Below, piece after piece: positions 44,072 to 51,674 of a stretch of DNA of 64,000 nt. The DNA is taken from contig NZ_JASDCU010000002.1 in the NCBI RefSeq assembly GCF_030407765.1, forward strand, positions 1 to 64,000, written 5' to 3'. The position numbers and the translations under genes were made by a program. The DNA comes from Microbacterium sp. APC 3901 (lineage in GTDB: Bacteria; Actinomycetota; Actinomycetes; Actinomycetales; Microbacteriaceae). How positions within the stretch are numbered: the stretch's first letter is position 1; every line of letters starts with the position of its first letter. The notes beneath the pieces were generated by a model, which saw only the letters and a list, made by a program, of their open reading frames with translations, did not search any database and was not told the DNA's origin.

Positions 44072-44506
44072 ATGCCTGCCATCCGCAACATCGCTGTCGG
44101 CCTGCCCGTCAAGGATGGGCATCTGCTCGCCCTCGAAGGACACGACCGCACGCGACCGCTCGACTTCCTGCGCGCGATCGGCGGAGGCATCGAGTTCGGA
44201 GAGACGGCTGCGGACGCGCTGCGCCGTGAATTCATGGAAGAGCTGGGCGTCACACTCGAGCATGCCGAGCCGCTCGGGGTCTTCGAGAACATCTTCACGT
44301 ACGAGGGCGCCCCCGGCCACGAGATCGCGCACGTGTTCGCGGTGTCTTCCGCGGCGCTCGATGCCGTGCCTCTCGACGCAGAACTCCGCATCCTCGACGA
44401 GGGCAGCCCCGTGAGGTGGGTGCCGATCGACGACATCCGTTCCGGCACACGCGTGCTGTTCCCCTCAGGTGCGCCCGAGGCGCTGTTCGCGCTCACCCAG
44501 CGCTGA
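44072..44506 (+). CDS. NUDIX hydrolase
   Basis: A 144-residue protein with a full NUDIX box, GGIEFGETAADALRREFMEELGV (GX5EX7REUXEEXGU), starting near residue 33. The acidic residues that bind magnesium are intact. It hydrolyses nucleoside diphosphates linked to another moiety; the substrate is not readable. TAGCCT lies six bases before the ATG with no Shine-Dalgarno, consistent with a leaderless transcript. It is convergent with the VOC gene across a 31-base tandem-repeat gap. Confidence 0.9.
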   Translation: MPAIRNIAVGLPVKDGHLLALEGHDRTRPLDFLRAIGGGIEFGETAADALRREFMEELGVTLEHAEPLGVFENIFTYEGAPGHEIAHVFAVSSAALDAVPLDAELRILDEGSPVRWVPIDDIRSGTRVLFPSGAPEALFALTQR

Positions 44507-44511
44507 GCACG

Positions 44512-44537
44512 TCGAGCACCTCGAGCACCTCGAGCAC
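44512..44537. repeat. Three 8-9 bp tandem repeats in a convergent gap
   Basis: TCGAGCACC occurs at 44512 and 44521, and TCGAGCAC at 44530, head to tail with a 9-base period, filling the gap between the NUDIX stop and the VOC stop. CTCGAG inside each unit is self-complementary, so the transcript may fold weakly. There is no classic terminator here. Confidence 0.65.
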
Positions 44538-44918
44538 TCAGTTCTGCGCGCTGTAGTCGGGCAGCTCCTGCAGAGTCCATGTGTTGCCGTCCGGGTCGTC
44601 GAAGGTGACGAACCGGCCCCACCCCTGCTCATCGACACCCTGCGCCGCGACTCCGAGCCCCTGAAGATGGGCGAGCGCCTCATCGGCATTCGGGACGACG
44701 ACCTGGATGCTGTTCTGCTGGCCGGGCTCGAGTGCGATCTCGAGTCCTGTGCCGAAGGCGATCGAGCAGGCTGAGCCGGGAGGCGTCATCTGCACGAACC
44801 GAAGCCCGTCGTAGGGCACCTGGTCGTGATCGGCGTGAAAGCCGATCTTCTCGTAGAACTCCTTCGACCGGTCGACATCCGAGACCGGGACGAAGATCAG
44901 CTCGATCTTCCACTCCAT
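44538..44918 (-). CDS. VOC superfamily (glyoxalase/bleomycin-resistance-like) protein
   Basis: A 126-residue single-chain VOC protein with two beta-alpha-beta3 modules: IELIFVPVSDVDRSKEFYEKIGF and IQVVVPNADEALAHLQGLGV. The C-terminal GWGRFVTFDDPDGNTWTLQEL is typical. It has few obvious metal ligands (a C-terminal Glu, no N-terminal His), so it may be a binding protein instead of a metalloenzyme. ATG 44918 follows AGGAGG with eight bases; a GTG three bases upstream is an alternative. Function unknown. Confidence 0.85.
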   Translation of the reverse strand: MEWKIELIFVPVSDVDRSKEFYEKIGFHADHDQVPYDGLRFVQMTPPGSACSIAFGTGLEIALEPGQQNSIQVVVPNADEALAHLQGLGVAAQGVDEQGWGRFVTFDDPDGNTWTLQELPDYSAQN

Positions 44919-45044
44919 CACACGCTCCTCCTGTCGGGGCGACTTCGCCCATCGGCCCTCAGGCTACGCGTGGCCTCCGACACTCACCAGAGGTGTCTCA
45001 TCCGTGCGAGACGCCTCCCGGTACGGCAGGCCGAGCCCACCTGC

Positions 45045-45121
45045 CCTCGGGAGGAGAACTGCGCCTCGGGAGGAGGGCCTGCTCGAGATCTTCCTCCCGA
45101 AGGGATATCTCCTCCCGAAGG
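45045..45121. repeat. Paired direct repeats that are inverted relative to each other
   Basis: CCTCGGGAGGAG occurs at 45045 and 45064 (19-base period). TCCTCCCGAAGG occurs at 45092 and 45110 (18-base period). The second pair is nearly the reverse complement of the first (CCTTCGGGAGGA). The transcript can therefore fold as one long or several alternative hairpins. It lies just beyond the 3' end of the monooxygenase gene and may act as its terminator. Confidence 0.65.
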
Positions 45122-45145
45122 ACGCGCACCGCTCTCGCAACAGGG

Positions 45146-47017
45146 TCAGGATGCCGGCAGCAGCGCCCCGTCGAAGAACGCACCCAGCTCGTCGGTCGCG
45201 TCCAGAGGAAGGATCGCCGCGACGTACTGGTCGGGGCGCACGACGATCACCACGCCGTCACGCGACAGCTCACGCGCCGCGAAGATGTCGGTCTCGGTCC
45301 ATTTCGACGGCCCCGCCGCATAGACCTTCTCCCAATCGGTGAGCCCGAGCGGGCCGGTCCTCGGCTGGAAGAGGGCCGGGGCCGAGGTCACCTCGATCTC
45401 TTCGTACGGCTGCTGGTAGATCGCCTTCACGTCGAACACCGCGTCGGTGTCGGCATCCGAGGGTGTGAACCGCTCGAAGACGGGCGCGGCCTCAGCCGCC
45501 CACGCGTCGAGCGTCGCCGCGTCGCGACCCGAGAAGGCGTAGACACGCCAGCGTCCGTCTGCCTTGGCATGGTGACCGAGGTGGATCACGTTGCCGTCGC
45601 CGACCCGCACGACCTCGGCGGACTTGAAGCGCTTGCCCAGGGGGAAGCCGCCCGCGAGCGCCTGGTGCGCGTCGGAGCCGGTGATCATCGATGAGGTGTA
45701 CTGCGTCATGAACCCGGAGGGGAACTCGGCCGTCGCGAGATAGTACGTCGCGAGGTCCGTGGGATCGGTGATCTCCGAGGGCTTGCGCGCCATGAGCGTC
45801 GACCACTCCCTGTCGAAGTCGATGAGCTGCTGGGCGACGGGGCGACGCTCGGCGCCGTACGTCGCGAGGAGCGTCTCCGGCGCGCGGCCGCTCAGCACTG
45901 ATCCGAGCTTCCAGCCCAGGTTGAACCCGTCCTGCATCGACACGTTCATGCCCTGGCCGGCCTTGGCGCTGTGCGTGTGGCAGGCATCGCCCGTGAGGAA
46001 CACCCTCGGCGTGCGGCCGGACCCGTCGATCACGTCGTCGAACCCGTCGGTGACCCGGTGCCCCACCTCGTAGACGCTGTGCCAGGCCACCTCCTTCACG
46101 TCGAGCGTGTAGGGGCTGAGGATCGCATTCGCCTTGGCGATGATGTCTTCGATCGGCGTCTGGCGCACGCGGTGGTCGTCGTCCTCGGCGACCTCGCCGA
46201 GGTCGATGTACATCCGGCTGAGGTAGCCGCCCTCGCGAGGGATGTGCAGGATGTTGCCCGCCTCCGAGTTGATCGCGCACTTGGTGCGCCAATCGGGGAA
46301 GTCGGTGTTCACGAGCACGTCCATCACGCCCCACGCGTGCGCTGCACTGCCCCCGACGTGTGTGCGTCCGATCGCCTGGCGCACGCCGCTGCGCGCGCCG
46401 TCGCATCCGGCCACGTACTTCGCGCGGATCGTGCGCTCCTCGCCGGCCCGCTCCCCCGCGACGTAGCGCAGCGAGACCTCGACCGGGTACTCGCCCTGCT
46501 CGTGCACGGTGAGTCCTACGAACTCGATGCCGTAGTCGGGGACGATGCGACCGGGACCGTTCGCCGCGGCCTCGGCGAAGTAGTCGAGCACTCGCGCCTG
46601 GTTGACGATCAGGTGCGGGAACTCGCAGATGTCGTAGGCGTAGTCGGCGGTCCGCGAGGTGCGGACGATCTCGTTCGGACGCTCGGGGTTCGGCCCCCAG
46701 AAGTTCATCCAGCCGATGTTGTAGGCCTCGGCGATGATGCGCTCGGCGAAGCCGAACGCCTGGAACGTCTCGACGCTGCGCGGTTGGATGCCGTCGGCCT
46801 GACCGAGCACCAGACGCCCCTCGCGCTTCTCGACGATTCGTGTCGAGACATCGGGGTACTGCGACATCTGGGCGGCGAGCAGCATGCCGGCGGGGCCGGA
46901 GCCGACGATCAGCACATCGATCTCGTCGGGGAGGTCTGCGGGGCGCTCGGTTCCGATGCCCTGGGCATCCTTGACACGCGGGTCTCCCGAGACATAGCCG
47001 TGGTGGTGGAACTGCAT
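45146..47017 (-). CDS. FAD-dependent aromatic monooxygenase (phenol hydroxylase/3-hydroxybenzoate hydroxylase type)
   Basis: A 623-residue single-component flavin hydroxylase. The FAD dinucleotide motif is VLIVGSGPAGMLLAAQMS, the DG motif YVAGCDGARSGVRQAIG, and the GD motif TGDACHTHSAKAGQGMNVSMQDGFNLGWKLG. A C-terminal thioredoxin-like domain (about 460-623) is present, as in phenol hydroxylase and MobA. It would use NAD(P)H and O2 to ortho-hydroxylate a phenolic ring. No protocatechuate or catechol ring-cleavage gene lies alongside, but the homoprotocatechuate operon is 2.5 kb away. A hydroxyphenylacetate substrate is therefore possible, though unproven. It is divergent from an IclR regulator, with two operator-like palindromes between them. 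Confidence 0.8.
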   Translation of the reverse strand: MQFHHHGYVSGDPRVKDAQGIGTERPADLPDEIDVLIVGSGPAGMLLAAQMSQYPDVSTRIVEKREGRLVLGQADGIQPRSVETFQAFGFAERIIAEAYNIGWMNFWGPNPERPNEIVRTSRTADYAYDICEFPHLIVNQARVLDYFAEAAANGPGRIVPDYGIEFVGLTVHEQGEYPVEVSLRYVAGERAGEERTIRAKYVAGCDGARSGVRQAIGRTHVGGSAAHAWGVMDVLVNTDFPDWRTKCAINSEAGNILHIPREGGYLSRMYIDLGEVAEDDDHRVRQTPIEDIIAKANAILSPYTLDVKEVAWHSVYEVGHRVTDGFDDVIDGSGRTPRVFLTGDACHTHSAKAGQGMNVSMQDGFNLGWKLGSVLSGRAPETLLATYGAERRPVAQQLIDFDREWSTLMARKPSEITDPTDLATYYLATAEFPSGFMTQYTSSMITGSDAHQALAGGFPLGKRFKSAEVVRVGDGNVIHLGHHAKADGRWRVYAFSGRDAATLDAWAAEAAPVFERFTPSDADTDAVFDVKAIYQQPYEEIEVTSAPALFQPRTGPLGLTDWEKVYAAGPSKWTETDIFAARELSRDGVVIVVRPDQYVAAILPLDATDELGAFFDGALLPAS

Positions 47018-47069
47018 CGTCGTCGATTCCTTCCGGACGTCACTGTCGGGTGTTGCCTTCGAACGCCTC

Positions 47070-47108
47070 GTGTTCTATATTCGAACACAACGTTCTACTA
47101 TTGAACAC
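47070..47108. promoter_or_regulatory. Twin IclR-type operators
   Basis: GTGTTC-N7-GAACAC (47070-47088) is a perfect palindrome. A second, ACGTTC-N7-GAACAC (47090-47108), differs in one arm. Their centres are 20 bases apart, about two helical turns, so two dimers could bind the same face. The AT-rich spacers (TATATTC, TACTATT) stand out from the local GC content. The sites lie between the monooxygenase and the IclR gene and probably control both. Confidence 0.8.
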
Positions 47109-47149
47109 AGTTTAGGGACGCTCGTCCCGGAACGCAAGGGAGCGCACGC

Positions 47150-47851
47150 ATGCCCGAGAGCACCCCGGCCTCGCAGACGCTGAGCCGCGGCATCCGGATC
47201 CTGGAGGTTCTCGCCGACGCGCGCATCCCGCTGACGATCGACGAGATCGCCTCGAGACTCGAGGTGCATCGCTCGGTCGCCTACCGCCTCCTCCGCACAC
47301 TCGAAGACCACCGGCTCATCGGGAGAGACGCATCGGGTGCCGTGACGCTGGGCCCGCGCATGGCAGCTTTGGCGGCCGGCGTCGCCCACGACCTTCAGGC
47401 CGAGGCGATCCCGGAGCTGACCGCGATCGCGAACGAACTCGGCATGACCTGCTTCCTCGGCGTCCTCGACGGAGACGACTGCATCACGCTCGCGAGCATC
47501 GAGCCTCGTCATGCGATCGCGAGCGTCGCTCAACGGCCGGGCGCCAGGCACTCCGTCATGGTCGGCGCACCGGGCAAGGCGATCCTCACGCAGCTCCCGC
47601 TCTCGCAGTGGCCGGACGACCCTCGAGCAGGACTGCACGCAGAGGTCGACGAGGCGCGCGTACGCGGATATGCCACGAGCCACGACGAGGTCATCCCCAC
47701 CGTGCAGGCGGTCGCGGTGCCGCTCGCACTGCGTGGTCAGCGCCCGGCGGCGATCGCAGTCGTGCATGTGGCCACCGACCTCGACGACGCTGAGATCGCG
47801 GCCCGTCTGCGCCGCTCCGCGTCGGCGATCCGAGAAGCCCTCGACGGCTGA
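47150..47851 (+). CDS. IclR family transcriptional regulator
   Basis: A 233-residue IclR regulator. The N-terminal winged helix is LSRGIRILEVLADARIPLTIDEIASRLEVHRSVAYRLLRTL, followed by the effector domain with TCFLGVLDGDDCITLASIEP, MVGAPGKAIL and RGYATSHDEVIPTVQAVAVPL. AAGGGAG precedes the ATG by eight bases. IclR proteins often control aromatic catabolism, binding aromatic acids. Its divergent position and the two palindromes in the gap indicate that it regulates the flavin monooxygenase. It is convergent with the MHS transporter. Confidence 0.9.
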   Translation: MPESTPASQTLSRGIRILEVLADARIPLTIDEIASRLEVHRSVAYRLLRTLEDHRLIGRDASGAVTLGPRMAALAAGVAHDLQAEAIPELTAIANELGMTCFLGVLDGDDCITLASIEPRHAIASVAQRPGARHSVMVGAPGKAILTQLPLSQWPDDPRAGLHAEVDEARVRGYATSHDEVIPTVQAVAVPLALRGQRPAAIAVVHVATDLDDAEIAARLRRSASAIREALDG

Positions 47852-47886
47852 TGTCGTTCACGATTCAGCATGAATGGGAGACGGCA

Positions 47887-47921
47887 GATGCGTCGCCCCC
47901 GAAGAACTGGAGCGACGCATC
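47887..47921. terminator. Hairpin terminator between IclR and MHS transporter genes
   Basis: GATGCGTCGC (47887-47896) and GCGACGCATC (47912-47921) form a perfect 10-bp stem with a 15-base loop, located in the 114-base gap between convergent genes. No T-tract follows on either strand. It probably serves both. Confidence 0.7.
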
Positions 47922-47965
47922 GCCTGCACCATCGTCGATGCTGAGTTGTGGACGGCCGATCTAGA

Positions 47966-49345
47966 TCAGACCTTGGCCAGCCCACGGATCGGACTCACGG
48001 ACTGCTCCTCCTCGTGGTCGGGTCCGAGGGGGATCCCGGAGCGATCACGCAGCAGCAGCGTCGCCACGAGGCCGAGCAGCGTCATGCCGGCGAGGTACCA
48101 GGTGACGGCCTGCGTCGAACCGGTCGCCTGCACGATCGCGGTCGCGATGGTCGGGGCGAACGCGCCTCCGGCGATCGCGCCGATCGCGTACGAGATCGAG
48201 ACGCCCGAGAAGCGGATGCTCGCGGGGAAGAGCTCGGTGTACAGCGCCGCCTGAGGGCCGTAGGTGAACCCGAGACCGATCGTGAGGATCGCGAGGCCCG
48301 CGAAGAGGAGCCCGATCTCACCCGTGTTGACCAGCGGGAACAGCGTGAAGACGCCGACGAGCTGCATCACCCAGCCGATGATGTACGTGGTGCGACGACC
48401 GATGCGGTCCGACAGCCACCCTGCGATGAGCGTCGTGATGAGCCATGTGACGGCAGAGCCGGCCACCGCCCACAGCACGGGTCCGCGCTCGAGGCCGATC
48501 GGCCCCTCGGGGTTGGTGGCGTATCCCTGGATGTATCCACCGGTCGTCATGTATCCGACCGCGTTGTTGCCCGCGAAGACGAGAGCAGCGACGATCACGA
48601 GCAGCAGGTGCTTGCGGAACAGCTGCACGATCGGCATGCTCGCCTTCTCCTTGCGTTCGGCGAGCTCGATGAAGACCGGGCTCTCCTCCACCTTGCGGCG
48701 CACGTAGTAGCCGACGAGGATCAGGACGACGCTGAGCAGGAACGGGATTCGCCAGCCCCACTGGAGGAACTGATCGCCCGGAGCGATCACCGTCATCAGC
48801 GCCATCACTCCAGACGCGAGCAGCAGGCCGAGCGGCACGCCGATCTGCGGCGATGCACCGAAGATCCCGCGCTTCGCCTTCGGAGCGTGCTCGACGGCCA
48901 TCAGCACCGCACCGCCCCACTCCCCTCCGGCCGAGATGCCCTGCAGGATCCGCAGCAGCACCAGCATGATCGGTGCGGCGATCCCGATCGCCTCGTAGGT
49001 CGGGAGCACGCCGATGAGCGCAGTGGCCGCGCCCATCAGGATCAGCGTCCACATGAGCACCGTCTTGCGCCCGAGCTTGTCGCCGTAGTGGCCGGCGAGG
49101 AAGGCGCCGAGCGGGCGGAAGAGGAAGCTGACTCCGACGGTGGCGAACGCGACGATGGCACTGTTCGCTCCGAGCGGCTCGAAGAACAGCTGTCCGAAGA
49201 CCAGGCCGACGGCCGTGGCGTAGATGAAGAAGTCGTACCACTCGACCGTGGTGCCGACGACCGTGGCGAACACGACCCGGCGCCGATCGGCCGGTGTCGC
49301 GATGGTTCCGGTGGGCGTGAACCCAGCCTGTGACTGCCCGCTCAT
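47966..49345 (-). CDS. MHS family MFS transporter, probable aromatic-acid symporter
   Basis: A 459-residue twelve-helix transporter. VVGTTVEWYDFFIYATAVGLVFG opens the first helix. AGHYGDKLGRKTVLM is the cytoplasmic loop motif, LRILQGISAGGEWGGAVLM helix 4, and AGWLSDRIGRRTTYI the second loop. AAAGGAG lies nine bases before ATG 49345. It is divergent from the homoprotocatechuate operon across a 143-base gap. It resembles the MHS transporter with the PaaR box elsewhere in this window but has an acidic C-terminal tail. By position it probably imports 4-hydroxyphenylacetate, homoprotocatechuate or a related acid. Confidence 0.82.
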   Translation of the reverse strand: MSGQSQAGFTPTGTIATPADRRRVVFATVVGTTVEWYDFFIYATAVGLVFGQLFFEPLGANSAIVAFATVGVSFLFRPLGAFLAGHYGDKLGRKTVLMWTLILMGAATALIGVLPTYEAIGIAAPIMLVLLRILQGISAGGEWGGAVLMAVEHAPKAKRGIFGASPQIGVPLGLLLASGVMALMTVIAPGDQFLQWGWRIPFLLSVVLILVGYYVRRKVEESPVFIELAERKEKASMPIVQLFRKHLLLVIVAALVFAGNNAVGYMTTGGYIQGYATNPEGPIGLERGPVLWAVAGSAVTWLITTLIAGWLSDRIGRRTTYIIGWVMQLVGVFTLFPLVNTGEIGLLFAGLAILTIGLGFTYGPQAALYTELFPASIRFSGVSISYAIGAIAGGAFAPTIATAIVQATGSTQAVTWYLAGMTLLGLVATLLLRDRSGIPLGPDHEEEQSVSPIRGLAKV

Positions 49346-49364
49346 AGGGGTGTCTCCTTTGATT

Positions 49365-49438
49365 GTGACCGCATTGTCACGGCTCGCACACGAGAGGTGT
49401 CGAGTTGCTTGCCGAGGGGTGACACGATGATATATGAT
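49365..49438. promoter_or_regulatory. Divergent control region of the hpa operon and MHS transporter
   Basis: GTGAC-N6-GTCAC (49365-49380) is a perfect palindrome close to the transporter start. For the hpa direction, TTGCCG (49409-49414), an 18-base spacer and TATGAT (49433-49438) give a good promoter. The -10 lies in an unusually AT-rich run with ATGAT repeated at 49426 and 49434. The GntR regulator encoded in the operon may bind one of these elements. Confidence 0.5.
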
Positions 49439-49488
49439 TTCGAATACGACGCACAAGGCGTCGACGCACAGCGCGAGGAGGCGCCCCC

Positions 49489-50991
49489 GTGACGGCATCG
49501 ATGACCCGGCCCGGCAAGATCATCGCGATCCATCTGAGCTACGCCTCCCGTGCCGATCAGCGCGGTCGTCGGCCCGCTGCTCCCTCCTACTTCTTCAAGC
49601 CGGCCAGCTCGGTCGGCGTCTCCGGCGGCACGGTGGAGCGCCCTGCCGGCACCGAGCTGCTGGCCTTCGAGGGCGAGATCGCCCTCGTGATCGGCACCGC
49701 CGCCCGTCATGTGTCGCTCGGCGACGCATGGAACCACGTCGGCTGGGTCACCGCGTCGAACGACCTCGGACTGTACGACCTGCGCGCCAACGACAAGGGA
49801 TCCAACGTCCGCTCCAAGGGCGGCGACGGCTACACCCCGCTCGGCCCCGGCCTCATCGACGCCCGCACCGTCGATCCCGCCGCCCTGCGCGTGCGAGCCT
49901 GGGTCAACGGCGAGCTGCGCCAGGACGACACCACGGCCGGTCTCATCTTCCCGCTGGCACAGCTGGTCGCGGATCTCTCTCAGCACTTCACGCTCGAACC
50001 CGGTGACGTCATCCTCACCGGCACACCGGCCGGATCCTCGGTGATCGTGCCGGGCGATGTGGTCGAGATCGAAGTCGATGCTCCGGATGCCGAGGGCTCC
50101 CCCTCCTCCGGCCGGCTCATCACCACGGTCACGCAGGGCGATGTCCCCTTCGATGAGGAGATCGGCTCGCTCCCCGCCGTCGACGACGTGCAGCGCGCCG
50201 AGGCCTGGGGCTCGCGCGAAGAGGCGGGGCTCCCCGCCGAGGATGCGGCGCCCACCGCCGAGGAGGCGGCGCCCGCCCTCTCCCCCGAGCTCCGCGCCAA
50301 GCTCCTCGAGGCGCCGACCGCCGGCCTCTCCGCGCAGCTGCGCAAGCGCGGCCACCACTCGTGCTTCATCGACGGGGTCTCCGTCAACATCCCCGGCAGC
50401 AAGATCGTGGGTACGGCCAAGACGCTGAGATTCGTCCCGTTCCGGGAAGACCTCTTCACAACCCACGGCGGAGGCTACAACGCGCAGAAGCGCGCATTCG
50501 ACTCGGTCGACGAGGGCGAGATCATCGTGATCGAGGCCCGCGGCGACGCGACCACAGGCACCCTCGGCGACATCCTCGCTCTGCGCGCTCGCGCTCGCGG
50601 CGCGACCGGCGTCGTCACCGACGGCGGGGTGCGCGACTTCGACGCCGTAGCCGAGATCGGACTCCCCGTGTTCTCGCAGGGCGCCCACCCCTCGGTGCTC
50701 GGACGCAAGCACGTGCCGTGGGATGCCGACATCACCATCTCGTGCGGCGGTGCCACCGTGCAGCCGGGAGACATCATCGTCGGCGACGGCGACGGTGTCG
50801 TCGTGATTCCACCCGCTCTCGCCGAGCAGGTCGCAGACGACACTCTCGCGCAGGAGATCGAGGACGCCTGGATCGCCGAGCAGGTCGCGGCCGGGCACCC
50901 CGTCGACGGGCTGTTCCCGCTCAATGCGGAATGGCGCGCCAAGTACGAGGCCGCGACGGGCGCAGCATCCGACCGCGGGGCACGGCCGTGA
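49489..50991 (+). CDS. hpaG: FAH-family hydrolase/isomerase fused to an RraA-like domain (HpaG-type)
   Basis: A 500-residue two-domain protein. Residues about 10-220 are a fumarylacetoacetate-hydrolase-type fold with the metal ligands Glu61 and Glu63 in FEGEIALVIG and Asp92 in NDLGLYD, plus VILTGTPAGS; this is the HpaG fold. An Ala/Glu-rich linker (about 235-265) leads to an RraA-like domain (about 270-470) with the active site GDATTGTLGDILALRARARG and VVTDGGVRD (Arg382-Asp383). E. coli HpaG instead has two FAH domains. The FAH part should decarboxylate the oxo-pentene-tricarboxylate intermediate; the RraA part may act as a 2-oxoacid aldolase or decarboxylase. GTG 49489 follows GAGGAGG. The stop overlaps the GntR start. 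Confidence 0.8.
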   Translation: MTASMTRPGKIIAIHLSYASRADQRGRRPAAPSYFFKPASSVGVSGGTVERPAGTELLAFEGEIALVIGTAARHVSLGDAWNHVGWVTASNDLGLYDLRANDKGSNVRSKGGDGYTPLGPGLIDARTVDPAALRVRAWVNGELRQDDTTAGLIFPLAQLVADLSQHFTLEPGDVILTGTPAGSSVIVPGDVVEIEVDAPDAEGSPSSGRLITTVTQGDVPFDEEIGSLPAVDDVQRAEAWGSREEAGLPAEDAAPTAEEAAPALSPELRAKLLEAPTAGLSAQLRKRGHHSCFIDGVSVNIPGSKIVGTAKTLRFVPFREDLFTTHGGGYNAQKRAFDSVDEGEIIVIEARGDATTGTLGDILALRARARGATGVVTDGGVRDFDAVAEIGLPVFSQGAHPSVLGRKHVPWDADITISCGGATVQPGDIIVGDGDGVVVIPPALAEQVADDTLAQEIEDAWIAEQVAAGHPVDGLFPLNAEWRAKYEAATGAASDRGARP

Positions 50992-51674
50992 CGACGGTCG
51001 CCAATGCCAGCAAGTCGGAGCAGGCCTATGCCTGGATCCGCTCGCGCATCTCCGGCCACATCTTCGGGCCCGGCTACCGGCTCGTCCTGGGATCGCTGGC
51101 GGAAGAGCTGGGCATGAGCGTCGTGCCGGTGCGCGAGGCCATCCGCCGCCTCGAGGCCGAGGGGCTCGTGACCTTCGAGCGCAACGTCGGCGCCCGTGTC
51201 ACGCTCGTCGACGAGAGCGAGTACGCCCACACCATGGAGACCCTGGGGCTGGTCGAGGGCGCTGCCACGGCCCTGTCCGCGCCCCTGCTCGACGATGCGA
51301 CGCTCGACGCCGCGGAGGCGGTCAACACGCGGATGACGCAGATGCTCGGTCACCTCGATGCGCATGCGTTCACCGAGCTCAACCGGCAGTTCCACTCCCT
51401 GCTCTTCCAGCCCTGCCCGAACCCGCATCTGCTCGATCTCGTGCACCGAGGATGGGCCCGTCTCTCCGGAATCCGCGACTCGACGTTCGCGTACGTGCCT
51501 GGCCGTGCCCAGCACTCCGTCGAGGAGCACACGCAGATCCTCGAGCTCATCCGAGCGGGTGCCGACCCGCTCGAGATCGAGCTCGCCGCCCGCAACCACC
51601 GCCTGCGCACGAGGGATGCCTTCCTCGACGCTCTGCACGCCCGTTCTCACCACAACTCAGGAGACGAGTCATGA
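50988..51674 (+). CDS. GntR family transcriptional regulator (FCD subfamily)
   Basis: A 228-residue regulator. The N-terminal winged helix contains GYRLVLGSLAEELGMSVVPVREAIRRLEAEGLVTFERN, and the C-terminal all-helical FCD domain has ELNRQFHSLLF and HTQILELIRAGD-like metal-site motifs (EEHTQILE). GTG 50988 overlaps the hpaG stop, and the hpaE ATG overlaps its own stop. It is thus encoded inside the catabolic operon and is probably autoregulated with it. The likely effector is homoprotocatechuate or a pathway acid, by context. Confidence 0.87.
   Translation: MTTVANASKSEQAYAWIRSRISGHIFGPGYRLVLGSLAEELGMSVVPVREAIRRLEAEGLVTFERNVGARVTLVDESEYAHTMETLGLVEGAATALSAPLLDDATLDAAEAVNTRMTQMLGHLDAHAFTELNRQFHSLLFQPCPNPHLLDLVHRGWARLSGIRDSTFAYVPGRAQHSVEEHTQILELIRAGADPLEIELAARNHRLRTRDAFLDALHARSHHNSGDES

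Noticed and set aside
50300..50940. RraA-like domain as a regulator of RNase E
   Set aside because: The DGGVRD aldolase-type site is intact and the domain is fused to a catabolic FAH enzyme in an aromatic operon, which points to metabolism.
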